Assembly (NCBI RefSeq): GCF_963082655.1
Contig: NC_081555.1
Coordinates: 23,983,291-24,047,290 of the forward strand
From: Stomoxys calcitrans
Taxonomy: Eukaryota > Arthropoda > Insecta > Diptera > Muscidae
Direction: 5' to 3'
Length of the DNA stretch: 64,000 bases
Positions 21,275 through 31,604 of the stretch are shown piece by piece; the first letter of the stretch is position 1; each line of letters starts with the position of its first letter. Below the pieces are notes generated by a model that ran no database searches, had not been told where the DNA came from, and saw nothing but the letters and a program-made list of their open reading frames with translations. Made by a program: the position numbers and the translations under genes.

Positions 21275-21845
21275 AACAATTTATGATATAGTGTTTAGGG
21301 AAATACTTCCAAGGATACTGGAATCTGTATGCCTCTAGCGTCACGTAAGCTAAGTTTTCTGGACCAGGCCCCATGGACAACGAATGATAGATGGTCCCAA
21401 AGAGGGGGCTGTGAGCATTCCAAAACTATGTGGCCTAATCTAGATTTGAAGAGGTCTACTGCTTTACTGTCACTGGCTAGAACAGACGTCATTGTGTCCG
21501 TTATGACAGTTCACTGTCTAATCGGAAAACATGCTGACAGACTAAAGGTTGCCAGCAACGACTTTTGCAGAAGCTGTGAGGACATCGAAGAAGAAGAGAC
21601 TATAGAACTCCTCCTGGGTGTGTGTCCCGCACTAGCATTCAGAAGGAGTTCCTCTTGAGAACCTGTCTGATTTAGCGAACGTGAACATTCGCAAGTTATT
21701 GGGCTTTTTAAAGTGATCTGGATGGTTTAACGGTAGGAACTAGAAGGTATCTTCCTTCTTCTATTGCTGTGGTAGCACAATGGACGAAAACGTCTAAGTG
21801 AGTCTGATGGCAGACTGTCACTTAAACCTAACCTAACCTAATCCA
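21275..21845 (+). pseudogene. LINE 3' end: C-terminal coding remnant and 3' tail
   Basis: An open frame at 21329-21658 encodes the C-terminal region of an RNase H-bearing LINE. The run LKRSTALLSLARTDVIVSVM, an HCLIGKHADRLK motif, and a zinc-knuckle-like part with FCRSCEDIEEEE and CPAL are seen. The 3' untranslated tail carries CTGTGGTAGCACAATGGAC, GTCTAAGTGAGTCTGATGG and a terminal CCTAACCTAACCTAA repeat. This tail is shared with the SINE at 45495-45650. The 5' part is missing, as in most LINE insertions. Confidence 0.75.
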
Positions 21846-21894
21846 ACCTTCATTCGTCTACTTGCATCAATACAAATTTTATTAGCATACCACT

Positions 21895-22470
21895 TTCCTA
21901 ACTCGAACTAGAATTTTTCTAAAACAGCTCTGTTCTTGGGTATTTTTCTACCCATTAGTCGTTAATGCGCTAAGAAAGCTTTAGAAAGGAAAAGATTTTT
22001 TATTACACCGCAGCGCCATCTATCTCAGAGTAGTAACAAAAAACCGATAAATATCAGTTGACTTAAATTTATTTGTATTTAAGGTAATTCTGGCTTCCAT
22101 TCAGGCGAAAAAGAGAAAAAGAAAGTAATCACTGTTAAATGCTTAAATTGTTTGACCACTATATGCCTCGATTGATGCTGGGCAATTTTACTTGCGAATT
22201 TTTCTAAGACAGCTCTGTTCTTGGGTATTTTTCTACCCATTAGTCGTTAATGCGCTAAGAAAGCTTTAGAAAGGAAAAGATTTTTTATTATACCGCAGCG
22301 CCATCTATCTCAGAGTAGTAACAAACAACCAATAAATATCAGTTGACTTAAATTTATTTGTATTTAAGCTCATTCTGACTTCCATTCGGGCGAAAGAGAG
22401 AAAAAGAAAGTAAACACTGTTAAATGCTTAAATTGTTTGACCACTATATGCCTCGATTGATGCTGGGCAA
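21895..22470 (+). repeat. Tandem 285-bp duplication within element B
   Basis: Two head-to-tail copies of a segment that includes CAGCTCTGTTCTTGGG, the CAGCGCCATCTATCTCAGAG landmark (22011 and 22296) and AAATATCAGTTGACTT. The landmark offset gives a period of 285 bp. The two copies differ at few positions, so the duplication is recent relative to the rest of the cluster. Confidence 0.85.
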
Positions 22471-22630
22471 TTTTACTTGCGATCATTTTCAGTTTGTAGG
22501 AGATAGGTAAGGGGAAAGGAGTAGGAAACTATCCCCCTTACCACTCTCCTACAAACTGAGAATGGTGGCAAGTAAAATTGCCCAGTGTCAATCGGGACCT
22601 ATAGTGGAGAAACAATTTAAGAATCAAACA
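22425..22630. mobile_element. Palindromic core of element B (foldback/MITE)
   Basis: The left arm contains CACTGTTAAATGCTTAAATT, GGGCAATTTTACTTGCGA and CAGTTTGTAGGAGATAGG. The right arm near 22540-22630 is its reverse complement with scattered mismatches, ending AACAGTGATTAC. Arms of about 90 bp flank a short loop near 22520. There is no coding capacity. Confidence 0.8.
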
Positions 22631-22638
22631 GTGATTAC

Positions 22639-22952
22639 CACCGTAGCGCAGAGGTTAGCATGTCCGGCTATGACGCTGAACGCGTGGTTTCGAATCCTGG
22701 CGAGACCATCAGAAAAAATTTTCAGCGGTGCTTTTCCCCTCCTAATGCTAGCGACATTTGTGAAGTACTATGCCATGTAAAACTTCTCTCCAAAGAGGTG
22801 TCGCACTACGACACGCCGTTCGGACTCGGCTATAAAAAGGAGGTCACTTATCATTGAGCTTAAAACTTGAATCGGGCTGCACTCATTGATATGTGAGAAG
22901 CTTCCCCCTGTTCCTTAGTGGAATGTTCATGAGCAAAATTTGCAATTTTCAA
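22639..22952 (+). mobile_element. tRNA-derived SINE (family 1)
   Basis: A box TAGCGCAGAGG (22644-22654) and B box GGTTTCGAATCC (22686-22697; one extra T against the tRNA consensus) are spaced as in a tRNA gene. This makes an internal RNA polymerase III promoter. A tRNA-unrelated body follows with TGCCATGTAAAACTTCTC, GACACGCCGTTCGGACTCGG and an end near GCAAAATTTGCAATTTTC. CAGTGATTAC before and CACTGATTAC after may be an imperfect target-site duplication. However, the flanking palindromic element also carries this motif, so this is not certain. A body fragment of the same family lies at 59455-59535. Confidence 0.8.
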
Positions 22953-23152
22953 CACTGATTACCTTAAAAAACTATAAATTATTTGTCTACTATATGTCCC
23001 GATTCACACGGGGTAATTTTACTTGTGACCATTCTGAGTTTGTAGAAGAGAGGTAAGGAGATATGTTTTCTATCCCTTTTCCCTTAAAAACTGGAAATGG
23101 TTGCAAGTAAACTTGCCCAGTGTGTGTAAATGGGCGCATATAGTACACCATA
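22953..23152. mobile_element. Third copy of the palindromic element B core
   Basis: Starts CACTGATTACCTT, carries GGGTAATTTTACTTGTGACC and GAGTTTGTAGAAGAGAGG, then the complementary arm GGAAATGGTTGCAAGTAAAC. It is interrupted at about 23153 by a mariner-type MITE. Confidence 0.65.
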
Positions 23153-23154
23153 TA

Positions 23155-23391
23155 TTGGGTTGCCCAAAAAGTAATTGCGGATTTTTCATATAGTCGGCAT
23201 TGACAAATTTTTTCACAGCTTGGGACTCTGTAATTGCATTCTTTCTTCTGTCAGTTATCAGCTGTTACTTTTAGCTTGCTTTAGAAAAAAAGTGTAAAAA
23301 AAGTATATTTGATTAAAGTTCATTCTAAGTTTTATTAAAAATGCATTTACTTTCTTTTAAAAAATCCGCAATTACTTTTTGGACAACCCAA
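23155..23391. mobile_element. Mariner-type MITE, long form (237 bp)
   Basis: Inverted termini TTGGGTTGCCCAAAAAGTAA are flanked by TA at 23153-23154 and 23392-23393. The interior includes TTTCTTCTGTCAGTT and CAGCTGTTACTTTTAGC. Nearly the same sequence recurs at 23883-24120. Confidence 0.9.
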
Positions 23392-23393
23392 TA

Positions 23394-23882
23394 TTTACAG
23401 ATTTTTGAATATTTCGAAACTTTTAAATAAAACCCTCCCTTTATTTCTTGTACACCCTATTCGCATTGACTCATATACCCTTGCCTTAATACAAAGCCCT
23501 CCCTATATCTTTCTACCAATAAAAAAAATTTTTTCTTATTTTATAATACCTAGAATACGTGCACTTTTGCAACCTTTTCCAAAAAAAAAAAAAAAACACC
23601 AAAGCACCTGTAGCCTTCTTTCATAGCCATATACAAAAGATTTCATTGAAAGAAGATGTATTCATGCCTAACAATAGGCATTTAAAAGTTAATGGCAATA
23701 GAAATTTTACATAAAAAATCTCCATAGAATTTGAAGTGGGGTAAAAATACTTACGTCAATCACTTAATAATATATAAAATATATATTTAGGACACCATTG
23801 AGCTAGCAATTAATGAAAATTACCTGAAAAGAAAAAGAAAGGATTTAAAGTCTATAAAGAAATGTTATAAAATATTAAAGTA
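23394..23882. other. Gap between two MITEs, nothing recognised
   Basis: AT-rich DNA with an A-run near 23580. The 73-codon frame at 23405-23626 has no domain. Confidence 0.55.
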
Positions 23883-24120
23883 TGGGGTTGCCCAAAAAGT
23901 AATTGCGGATTTTTCATATAGTCGGCGTTGACAAATTTTTTCACAGCTTGTGACTCTGTAATTGCATTCTTTCTTCTGTCAGTTCTCAGCTGTTACTTTT
24001 AGCGTGCCTTGGAAAAAAAGTGTAAAAAAAGTATATTTGATTAAAGTTCATACTAAGTTTTATTAAAAATGCATTTACTTTCTTTTAAAAAAATCCGCAA
24101 TTACTTTTTGGGCAACCCAA
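23883..24120. mobile_element. Mariner-type MITE, long form (238 bp)
   Basis: Same family and length as the copy at 23155. The 5' terminus begins TGGGGTTGCCC (one base different). TA flanks lie at 23881-23882 and 24121-24122. Confidence 0.9.
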
Positions 24121-24229
24121 TATTATTAAGTAACGAACTTTATTCTATCAATGAAGGTCAGCCAGAAGAAGGGCTATAATGAAACAAAATAGTTTTCTTA
24201 AAAGACAACTTAATGGATATTCTGTCTTT

Positions 24230-25745
24230 AGCGAAAATTTGGACAAAGAGGTTTTTTTGTGTCTTCAAAAAAATTTACTAAAATTTTTTCAGAGAAAATT
24301 AAACAATTTTTTTTTATTTTGAGAAAAATTTACTTGAATTTGGTATTTAAGGAAAATTTTACCTTAATTTTGTCTCCACATAAAATGTTATTGAAATCTT
24401 GCCTATAGTGAAAAATGAATTGAAATTTTTGTCTTGAAAAGCAATTTAACTAAAATTAAGTCTTAATAGAAAATTTAAAATGAAATTTTGTTTTCAGAGA
24501 AGATTTACAGTGAGAGAGAAGATATTAGAAAAATCCCTTAGAAATATTGTCTTTCATAAAAATTTTGTAAAAAAAAAGTTGTTTGTCCTTTTTCTTAGGA
24601 CAACATTCCATTAAAATTAAAAAAAATCATTGAGATTAGAAAAACATTCATTGAAATTAGAAAAATTTCATAGAAAGTGGGAAAAATTTCATTGAAATTA
24701 GGAAAATTTCATACACATTTTTCTAAAATCAACAAATTTCATTGCAATTTCAATATAAGTTCATAAAAATAGACAAATATCTGTTAAAATTTAGTGTAAG
24801 TCTTTTTGTCTTAAGCTGTGATGGAAAATTTCTATGAAGGAGAAAATTTCACAAAATTTTTTTCAGAGAAAACTTTACGAACATCATTTATTTAGAGAAG
24901 ATTTTGCTAAACTGTGATATTAATACAAAATGCTCATTGAAATTAGAAAATTTTAATTGAAATTAGAAAATTATAATTGAAATTAGAAAATTTTAATTAA
25001 AATTAGAAAATTTTAATATAAATTAAAAAATTTTTCATTAAAATTAGAAAATTTTATTTGAAATTAGAAAATTTTAAATGAAATTAGAAAATTTTAATTG
25101 AAATTAGAAAACTTTAATTGAAATTAGAAAATTTTAATAGAAGTTAGAAAAAAAATTCATAGATATTTTTTAAATTTTTTTCTTAAATCAACAAAATTCA
25201 TTGGAATTCCAAAAAAAGTAAAAAAAAAAATAGAAAAATATATGTTGAAATTTATTATTTGAAGAAAATTTCAGTGAAATATGGTTTTTTAAGAACTTTT
25301 ATAGAAATTCTGTCTTAAGTTGTGATGGGAAATTTGTGCGTGGAAGAAAATTTTGCTAAATTTTTCTCAAAGACAACTTTAGAAACCTATTTTAATTAGA
25401 GAAGATTTTGCTTAAACAAGACCACGTTTGAGCAAAATTGAGGACAATTTAAGAAAATGTTCATTGGAATGAGAACAAATTTCATTAAAATAAGAAAAAT
25501 TTCATAGAAATTAGAAAAATTTCATAGAAATTAGAAAATTTTCATAAAAATTAGAAAATTTTCATAAAAATTAGAAAAATATCATAGAAGTTAGAAAAAT
25601 TTCATAGAAATTTTAAAAAATTTCCAAAATAAGGTCATAAAAATATATTTTGCAATTCAGTATTTGAAGCAAATTTCAGGGAAATTTGGTTTACTTGAGA
25701 AATTTTATTGAAATTTTGTGTTTAAACGTGCATTCTGTCTTTTAT
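24230..25745. repeat. Degenerate AAATTTC/ATTTTGTCTT satellite
   Basis: Imperfect tandem motifs of the type GAAAATTT…GAAATTTTGTCTT at both ends resemble the 29-bp arrays at 44555 and 47440. The middle (24930-25600) is dominated by a simpler unit near 20 bp, GAAATTAGAAAATTTTAATT. Decay is stronger than in the other two arrays. Confidence 0.75.
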
Positions 25746-25761
25746 GACAGAATACGAACAT

Positions 25762-26473
25762 TTATGCCCACCACCGAAGGATGGGGTGGGCATAAATCGT
25801 AAAAATCTATGACGATCCAGCCATGGACGTAGGTCTGTCTGTTGAAATCACGATACATGCTATAAAAATAGAGATATTGACCAGATTCTTTTTTTTTTGT
25901 CCACCGAAGGATGGGGGTATATTTATTTTGTCATTCCGTTTGCAACACATCGAAATATCTGTTTCCAACCCTATAAAGTATAAAAAATTTTAAATAGTCG
26001 TAAAAATCTATGACGATCTAGCCATGTCCGTCCGTCTATCTGTTGAAATCACGATGCAAGCTATAAAAATAGAGATTTGCCCAGATTCTTTTTTGTGCAT
26101 AGGTAGATAAGGTTCAAAGATGGGCTATATTGGACCATATCTTGATATAACCCCCATATAGACCAATCTGCCGATTTAAGGTCTCAGGTCCATAAAAGCC
26201 ACATTTATTGTCCAATTTTTCTGAAATTCGGGACAGTCAGTTGTGTTAGGCCACTCGATATCCTTCTTCATTTTGGGCCAGATCGGTTCAGATTTGGATA
26301 TAGCTGCCATATAGACCATTCTCTTGATTTAATGTTTTGGGCCCATAAAAGGTGCATTGATTGTCCGATGTCACCGAAATTTGGGATAGGGAGAGTTGTT
26401 GAGGTTTATATATATACCCGAGGTGGTGGTTATCCAAAGTTCGGCCCGGCCGAACTTAACGCCCTTTTACTTG
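25762..26473 (+). mobile_element. DINE-like element, subfamily B, with duplicated 5' end
   Basis: The 5' part occurs twice: 25762-25900 and 25900-26095 both carry the CACCGAAGGATGGGG arm, AAAAATCTATGACGATC and GTTGAAATCACGAT. Central units with ATATAGCTGCCATATAGACC follow. The 3' end is ATACCCGAGGTGGTGG, the perfect hairpin TTCGGCCCGGCCGAA, then AACGCCCTTTTACTTG-TTTTT. The subfamily differs from copies at 3741 and 14534 in hairpin flanks and unit sequence, but keeps the same 3' hairpin and terminus. Confidence 0.8.
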
Positions 26474-26679
26474 TTTTTGCCTGTTAGGGCGAATATCATT
26501 AATTTCGTCAATTTTTATATGTTTCCCCTTCGAGACGAGCTCAATGATCGAAGGTTTTTTTGGAAATGGAAAAGGAAAGCCAGAGAACGTAACACACACC
26601 AATCTCTATAGGACGCGTTGCGTAATTTGGATTAAATTACTCATCAGCCACATTAGGTGTGAAGGCTTCAAGACTTTTG

Positions 26680-26851
26680 TTATGGTAATTAATCGAATCG
26701 GTCTATCACTTGCTAAAGCTCCTATAGCATACATTCTTATCCTTTATCCTTTCTTTGTCCATAAAGAGATACCGGGCAAAGAACTTGACAAATGCGATCC
26801 ATGGAGGGTATACAAGATTCGGCCCGGCCGAACTTAGCACGCTTTGACTTG
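26680..26851 (+). mobile_element. DINE-like element, 3' fragment
   Basis: Only the 3' end remains: GATCCATGGAGGGTATACAA, the hairpin TTCGGCCCGGCCGAA, then TTAGCACGCTTTGACTTG. The upstream sequence has decayed central-unit motifs. Confidence 0.75.
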
Positions 26852-27467
26852 TCGTTTTATTTTAAAGTCGATTTTTATCTACCAAGTTTACTTGGCTACA
26901 AATCAAATTATATTTTCTTCTTTCCTTTTTCCTAGCCGATTTCAAGTTAAACTCCCCCTTAAATCACATATGATATCATTTTGTAATTTTTACTTACCCA
27001 CTCAGCCGCCAGCCTTACACACTCACTTTAAACATTTTACGATGTTTCATAATTTTATTTCACATTTAAATTCCCATTACATTTACATAAGCTCTTTCGT
27101 TTAAACATTTACGTATCATGCCATGCCAGAGATAAAGGAACTCGGTATGCGTGTATCACCCCACTGAGGATAATGTAAAGTGGCCAAGTAGAAAATAAAA
27201 TTCTTATTTTCACAGTAGCACGAGTAGTTGTTGTAAACGACTTGCTGCACATGCATGTATGTGTGAACAGGTTTATAATATGGGTAAACAGTCAAGTTCA
27301 TTGGCATTTGATTAAATATAAACATTGATTGTAAGGCATTCATTGTCTGATCACATTTATATCAACCATATGTATGGTATTCTACGTACATTGACAACGT
27401 CACACTACTGGGCCAGAAACGGCCACCCATCTACAAAGGCTACAACAATATGACACCTTATTTGAAA
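26852..27467. other. Single-copy gap, nothing recognised
   Basis: AT-rich DNA without family repeats. Frames at 26844-27104 and 27116-27343 have no domain. Confidence 0.55.
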
Positions 27468-28462
27468 CAAGTAAAAGCGTGCTAAGTTCGGCCGGGCCGA
27501 ATCTTGAGAACCCACCACCATGGATTCTGATAAAAATTTTTACAAAATAAATTAAGTTCTAGGGCATAATAATTCTACATACCAAACTTCTGTCAAACCA
27601 GCAAAAACTAAAGCGTCTGGGAACCGAACAAGGATGATGGAGAGACCGGTTTACATGACAGCTATATCAGGTTACAGACTGATTTTGGCCGTACTTAACA
27701 CAGTTGTTGGAAGTCATAACGAAACACTAAATGGAAAATTTCAGCCAAATCGGAAAAAATTGCGGATTCCAGGGGCTCAAGAAGTCAAATCGGGAGATCG
27801 GTTTATATGGGAGCTATATAAGGTTATAAACCGATTTGGACCTTACTTGACACACTTGTTGAAAGTCGCAAAAAAAACACTACATGCAGAATTTTAGCCA
27901 AATCGGACAAAAAATGCGGCTTGAAAAGGCTCAGGAAGTCAAATCGGGGGATCGGTTAATATGGAAGCTATACCAGGTGATAGATCAATTTGGACCGTAC
28001 TTCGCACAGTTGTTGGAAGACATAACAGAACACTACATGCAAAATTTCAGCCAAATCGAACGTAAATTGAGGCTTCCAGGGGTTCAAGAATCAAATCTGG
28101 AGATCAGTTTATATGGGAGCTATATCAGGTTATAGACCGATTTGGACCGCACTTCGCACAGTTATTGGAAGTCATAACAGAACATTACATACAGAATTTC
28201 AGCCAACATTGCGGCTTCCAGAGGCTCAAGAAGTCAGATCTGGAGATCGGTTTATATGGGAGATATATCTAAATCTGAACCGATAAGGTCTATTCGCAAT
28301 CCCCAACGACCGTTGACAGACGGACGGACATGGCTAGATCGATTCATAACGTCGTGACGATCAAGAATATATATACTTTATGGGGCCTTAGACAAATATT
28401 TCGAGGTGTTACAAACGGAATGCCTAGATTAGTATACTCTCATCCTATGGTGGTGGGTATAA
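27468..28462 (-). mobile_element. DINE-1-like element, full-length but diverged
   Basis: The 3' terminus (CAAGTAAAAGCGTGC in plus-strand reading) and the hairpin TTCGGCCGGGCCGAA lie at the left end. The 5' hairpin with CCTATGGTGGTGGGTATA lies at the right. The microsatellite is reduced to GACAGACGGACGGACATGG. Plus-strand frames over successive units read EAQEVKSGDRFIWELYK and similar, the same peptide pattern as at 20290 and, on the other strand, at 4261-4563. Confidence 0.8.
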
Positions 28463-28734
28463 AAAATTAAATATATGAGTGTATGGGCAAATTCATAAAA
28501 CTTTAAATAAAACTGGCAAAATGGTGAAATTTTATTTCAATTCTAAGCCGAAAAGAAATGTAATCACAGAGTGATCACTTACATAAGGGATTTTTTATAC
28601 CCTACACCAATACTGTGGTACAGGGTATTATAACTTAGTGCGTTTGTTTGTAAAACCCAAAAGGAAGAGAGATAGATCCATTGATAAGAATACCGATCAA
28701 CTCAGAATCACTTTCTGACTTTCGGATTTAGCTA

Positions 28735-29156
28735 TGTCCGCCTGTTTTTCAGTCTGTCTGTTTGTACGTCTGTCCGTCTGTGTGTCTGTCTGTCCGTCTG
28801 TCTGTCCGTCTGTCTGTCTGTCTGTCGGTCCTTCTGTCCGTTCGTCTGTCTGTCCGTCTGTCTGTCCGTCTGTTTGTCCGTCTGTCTGTCCGTCTGTCTG
28901 TCTGTCTGTCTGTCCGTCTATCTGTCCGTTCATGTGTCCGTCTGTCTGTCAGTCCGTCTGTCTGTCAGTCTGTTTGTCTTCTGTCCGTCTGTCTATTCGT
29001 CTGTCTTATGTCCGTCTGTCTGTCCGTCTGTCTGTCCGTCTGTCTGTCTGTCCGTCTGTCTGTCTGTCCGTCTGTCTGTCCGTCTGTCTGTCCGTCTGTC
29101 TGTCCGTCTGTTTGTCCGTCTGTCTGTCTGTCTGTCTGTCCGTCTGTCCGTCTGTC

Positions 29157-29187
<31 letters not shown>

Positions 29188-29264
29188 CCGTCCGTCTGTC
29201 TGTCTGTCCGTCCGTCTGTCTGTCTGTCTGTCTTTCCGTCTGTCTGTCTTTCCGTCTGTCTGTC

Positions 29265-29299
<35 letters not shown>

Positions 29300-29435
29300 C
29301 TGTCCATCTGTCTGTCCGTCTGTCTGTCCGTCTGTATGTCCGTCTGTCTGTCTGTCTGTCCGTCTGTCTGTTTGTCCGTCTGTCTGTCCGTCCGTCTGTT
29401 TCTTCGTCTGTCTCTCCGTCTGTCTGTCCGCCTGT
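28735..29435. repeat. (GTCT/GTCC)n microsatellite, about 700 bp
   Basis: An almost unbroken GTCY tract in which GTCC and two GTCT units often alternate as a 12-bp higher-order unit. The long cysteine/serine/valine-rich and TDRQ-rich open frames on both strands here (up to 291 codons) are translations of this tract. Confidence 0.97.
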
Positions 29436-29999
29436 CCATGTTAATTTGTGTACAAACTACAGGCCGCTATTTTCATCCGATCGTCTTCAAATTTGGTACG
29501 GGCATGTTTTTCGGCCTAGAGTCGTCTCTATTGAAATTGGTTCAGATTTGGATATAGCTCCCATATATATGTTCGTCCGATATGCTGTAATAATGCAATT
29601 AAGTGGCCACTTGTTAACCGATTCTCTTGAAATTTAGAAGGAAGGATTTTTTCTTGACTCTCGAAATTGCTGGTGAATTACATAGAAATCGGTCCAGATT
29701 TAGATATAGCTCACATATATACATATATTGCCCGATTTTCACTCCTAGAGCCACTGCAAGCGCATTTTTGACCAATCTTCCCAAAATTTCGTAAAACGGT
29801 TTCTTCAACGACTTTCACAGTATTTATTAAGTTCGGTTGAAATCGGTTCAGATTTAGATATATCTGTCATATATGTATATCGCCCGATTTTCATTCTTAG
29901 AACCACTGCAAGCGCATTTATGGACCAAACTTGCCAAAACTTTGTGTAACGCTTTCCTCAATGACTCCCACAATATCTAAGAAGTCTGGTCAAACCAAT

Positions 30000-30320
30000 C
30001 CCTGATGATGGTATAGAATGTTTACCTTCTAGGCAGAATTAGGTCCAGGTAGCTGTGACCCGACTGAAGAACAACAAAGCAGCAGGAGCCGACGAGTTGC
30101 CCGCATAACTATTTAAGACCGAAGGCTGATAAGGCGAATACATCAGCTTGTCTGCGCAATCAGGCTAGAAGAACGCACACCCGATGATTGGAAACTCAGC
30201 ATACTATGTCCCGTGCACAAGAAAGGAGACAAGACAAAATACTCTTGGGCGTACTGTGTGAAACATCAAAGCCTAAAGTCAATGAGATAAATAGGCCCTA
30301 TCAATGCGGCTGAGGTCCTT
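30000..30320 (+). pseudogene. LINE reverse-transcriptase N-terminal fragment nested in a DINE-like element
   Basis: From 30046 one frame reads QVAVTRLKNNKAAGADELPA, the conserved start of non-LTR reverse transcriptases (KNNKAAGxDxLPAELFK). Decayed frames follow with RLEERTPDDWKLSILCPVHK, then GDKTKYS (30140-30245). It is broken by a stop after LPA and by frameshifts. A 13-residue relic of the same motif also lies at 33931-33969. Confidence 0.7.
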
Positions 30321-30423
30321 CAAAATTGGTTCAGAAATAGATATAGCTCCCACTTTGTATTTATAGGGTAGGTGTAGGGTATTATAAAATCGGCACCGTC
30401 CGACTTTCGCCTTTCCTTACTGG

Positions 30424-31604
30424 TTTTAGTATCCTAAATTCAGCATCATATGTCTAGGCAAATTCAAGGTTTTTAAAAACAGAAAAATATAAAGTCAAAA
30501 AAAAATTTCATGAAACCGGCGCCCAACGTTTTTAAATATTTTGAAAAAATTTAATATTTTTTAACATTTAATATTTTTTGGTATTTTATATTTTGTAACA
30601 ACTTCTGAAATATTTAGTACCAAACATTGAATTTTAATATTCACAAAACCATCAATACCTTTAACTGGCAGCCAAATTGAAATTGAAATTCACATATACA
30701 ATCTAGCGCCCAACATATTGTAAGATTTTAAACAATTTAAACAATTTTTATATAATATATAATGTGATTTAAAACCTTAATGGACACTGAATGCCAAATA
30801 TTAAATTTAAATATTTTCTAGAAATTTTAGTTCGACTGCCGCCCAACATGATATACTTATCACATGTTAAAATATATTTTTTCAATTATTCAATAAAATA
30901 GTTAACGCTCATTAATACCGGCGCCCAACTTGAAGCGCTAATTACTAGTGACAACTTATTCTATTGTACTTCCTTTTATTATTATTTATTAGCATTATAT
31001 TTTCATTAAATAATTCCTTTTTAATATCAAAACTTTTCACCCCTCCCAAATAACTAAGACAATTTCAAGACACCGCTCATATGCTTTCGTATAATGGAAT
31101 GAAATGTTCTTATACTGGTTAGTGCCATTTAGGGAGTTTATATACTTAGTATACAGTATAAAGGTGGATATATATTCACATACACTCACGCACACACTTC
31201 TATTATTCATACATGCCCAATTGCTGGGTATGAGTCTTGTTGCGTTTTGTATATTGACTTCCTTACATACCACAGCACGTTTAGTCTGGCTGGCTTACTT
31301 GCGTAAGCTTATCTGCCCTCAGGTATTTTCTTAGTATGGGTGTGGTAAGAGAATGTCATACACCTTTATTGTACGTTTGTATAAACTTGCATAATGTCAC
31401 ACAGTAATGTCATTGTCATGGACATATTGCAATGTGTGTACACATGTAACTTTGTAAATTACTGATATGAGAAACGAAAATCTTAAAAAAGGTGTCGTTG
31501 TGGGTAAAAATGACAAGTGGGATAAATTGCATTAAAGCTAAAAATTTTTGATAAAATCAGAAATAAGTATAATAATAAAATAAATTTAGTGCAGTCTGAA
31601 TTTT
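30424..31604. other. AT-rich stretch with four GCGCCCAAC motifs
   Basis: Near-identical GGCGCCCAAC, AGCGCCCAAC, CCGCCCAAC and GGCGCCCAAC boxes lie at 30518, 30715, 30838 and 30920 in otherwise very AT-rich DNA. GGCGCCCAACGT complements the 3' end of a lysine tRNA plus part of CCA, as a retroelement primer-binding site would. No LTR or coding region was found. The remainder (30960-31600) shows nothing. Confidence 0.45.

Larger units (their letters stand above)
28595..30423 (+). mobile_element. DINE-like element, subfamily C, complete, with giant GTCY array and LINE insert
   Basis: The 5' hairpin is TATACCCTACACCA … TGGTACAGGGTAT. A GTCC/GTCT microsatellite of about 700 bp (28735-29435) and central units with ATATAGCTCCCATATATA and GCCCGATTTTCA follow. 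The 3' end is GGTGTAGGGTATTATAAAA, a TCGG-CACCGT-CCGA hairpin and the terminus TTTCCTTACTGG-TTTT. A LINE fragment interrupts the central repeats at about 30000-30320. It has the same order of parts as the other subfamilies but its own terminal sequences. Confidence 0.8.

Noticed and set aside
22639..22710. Functional tRNA gene
   Set aside because: A and B boxes are present but the arms do not form a cloverleaf and the sequence continues into a SINE body.
28734..29637. Very long Cys/Val/Ser-rich open frames on both strands
   Set aside because: They are translations of the GTCY microsatellite in overlapping frames; no gene.
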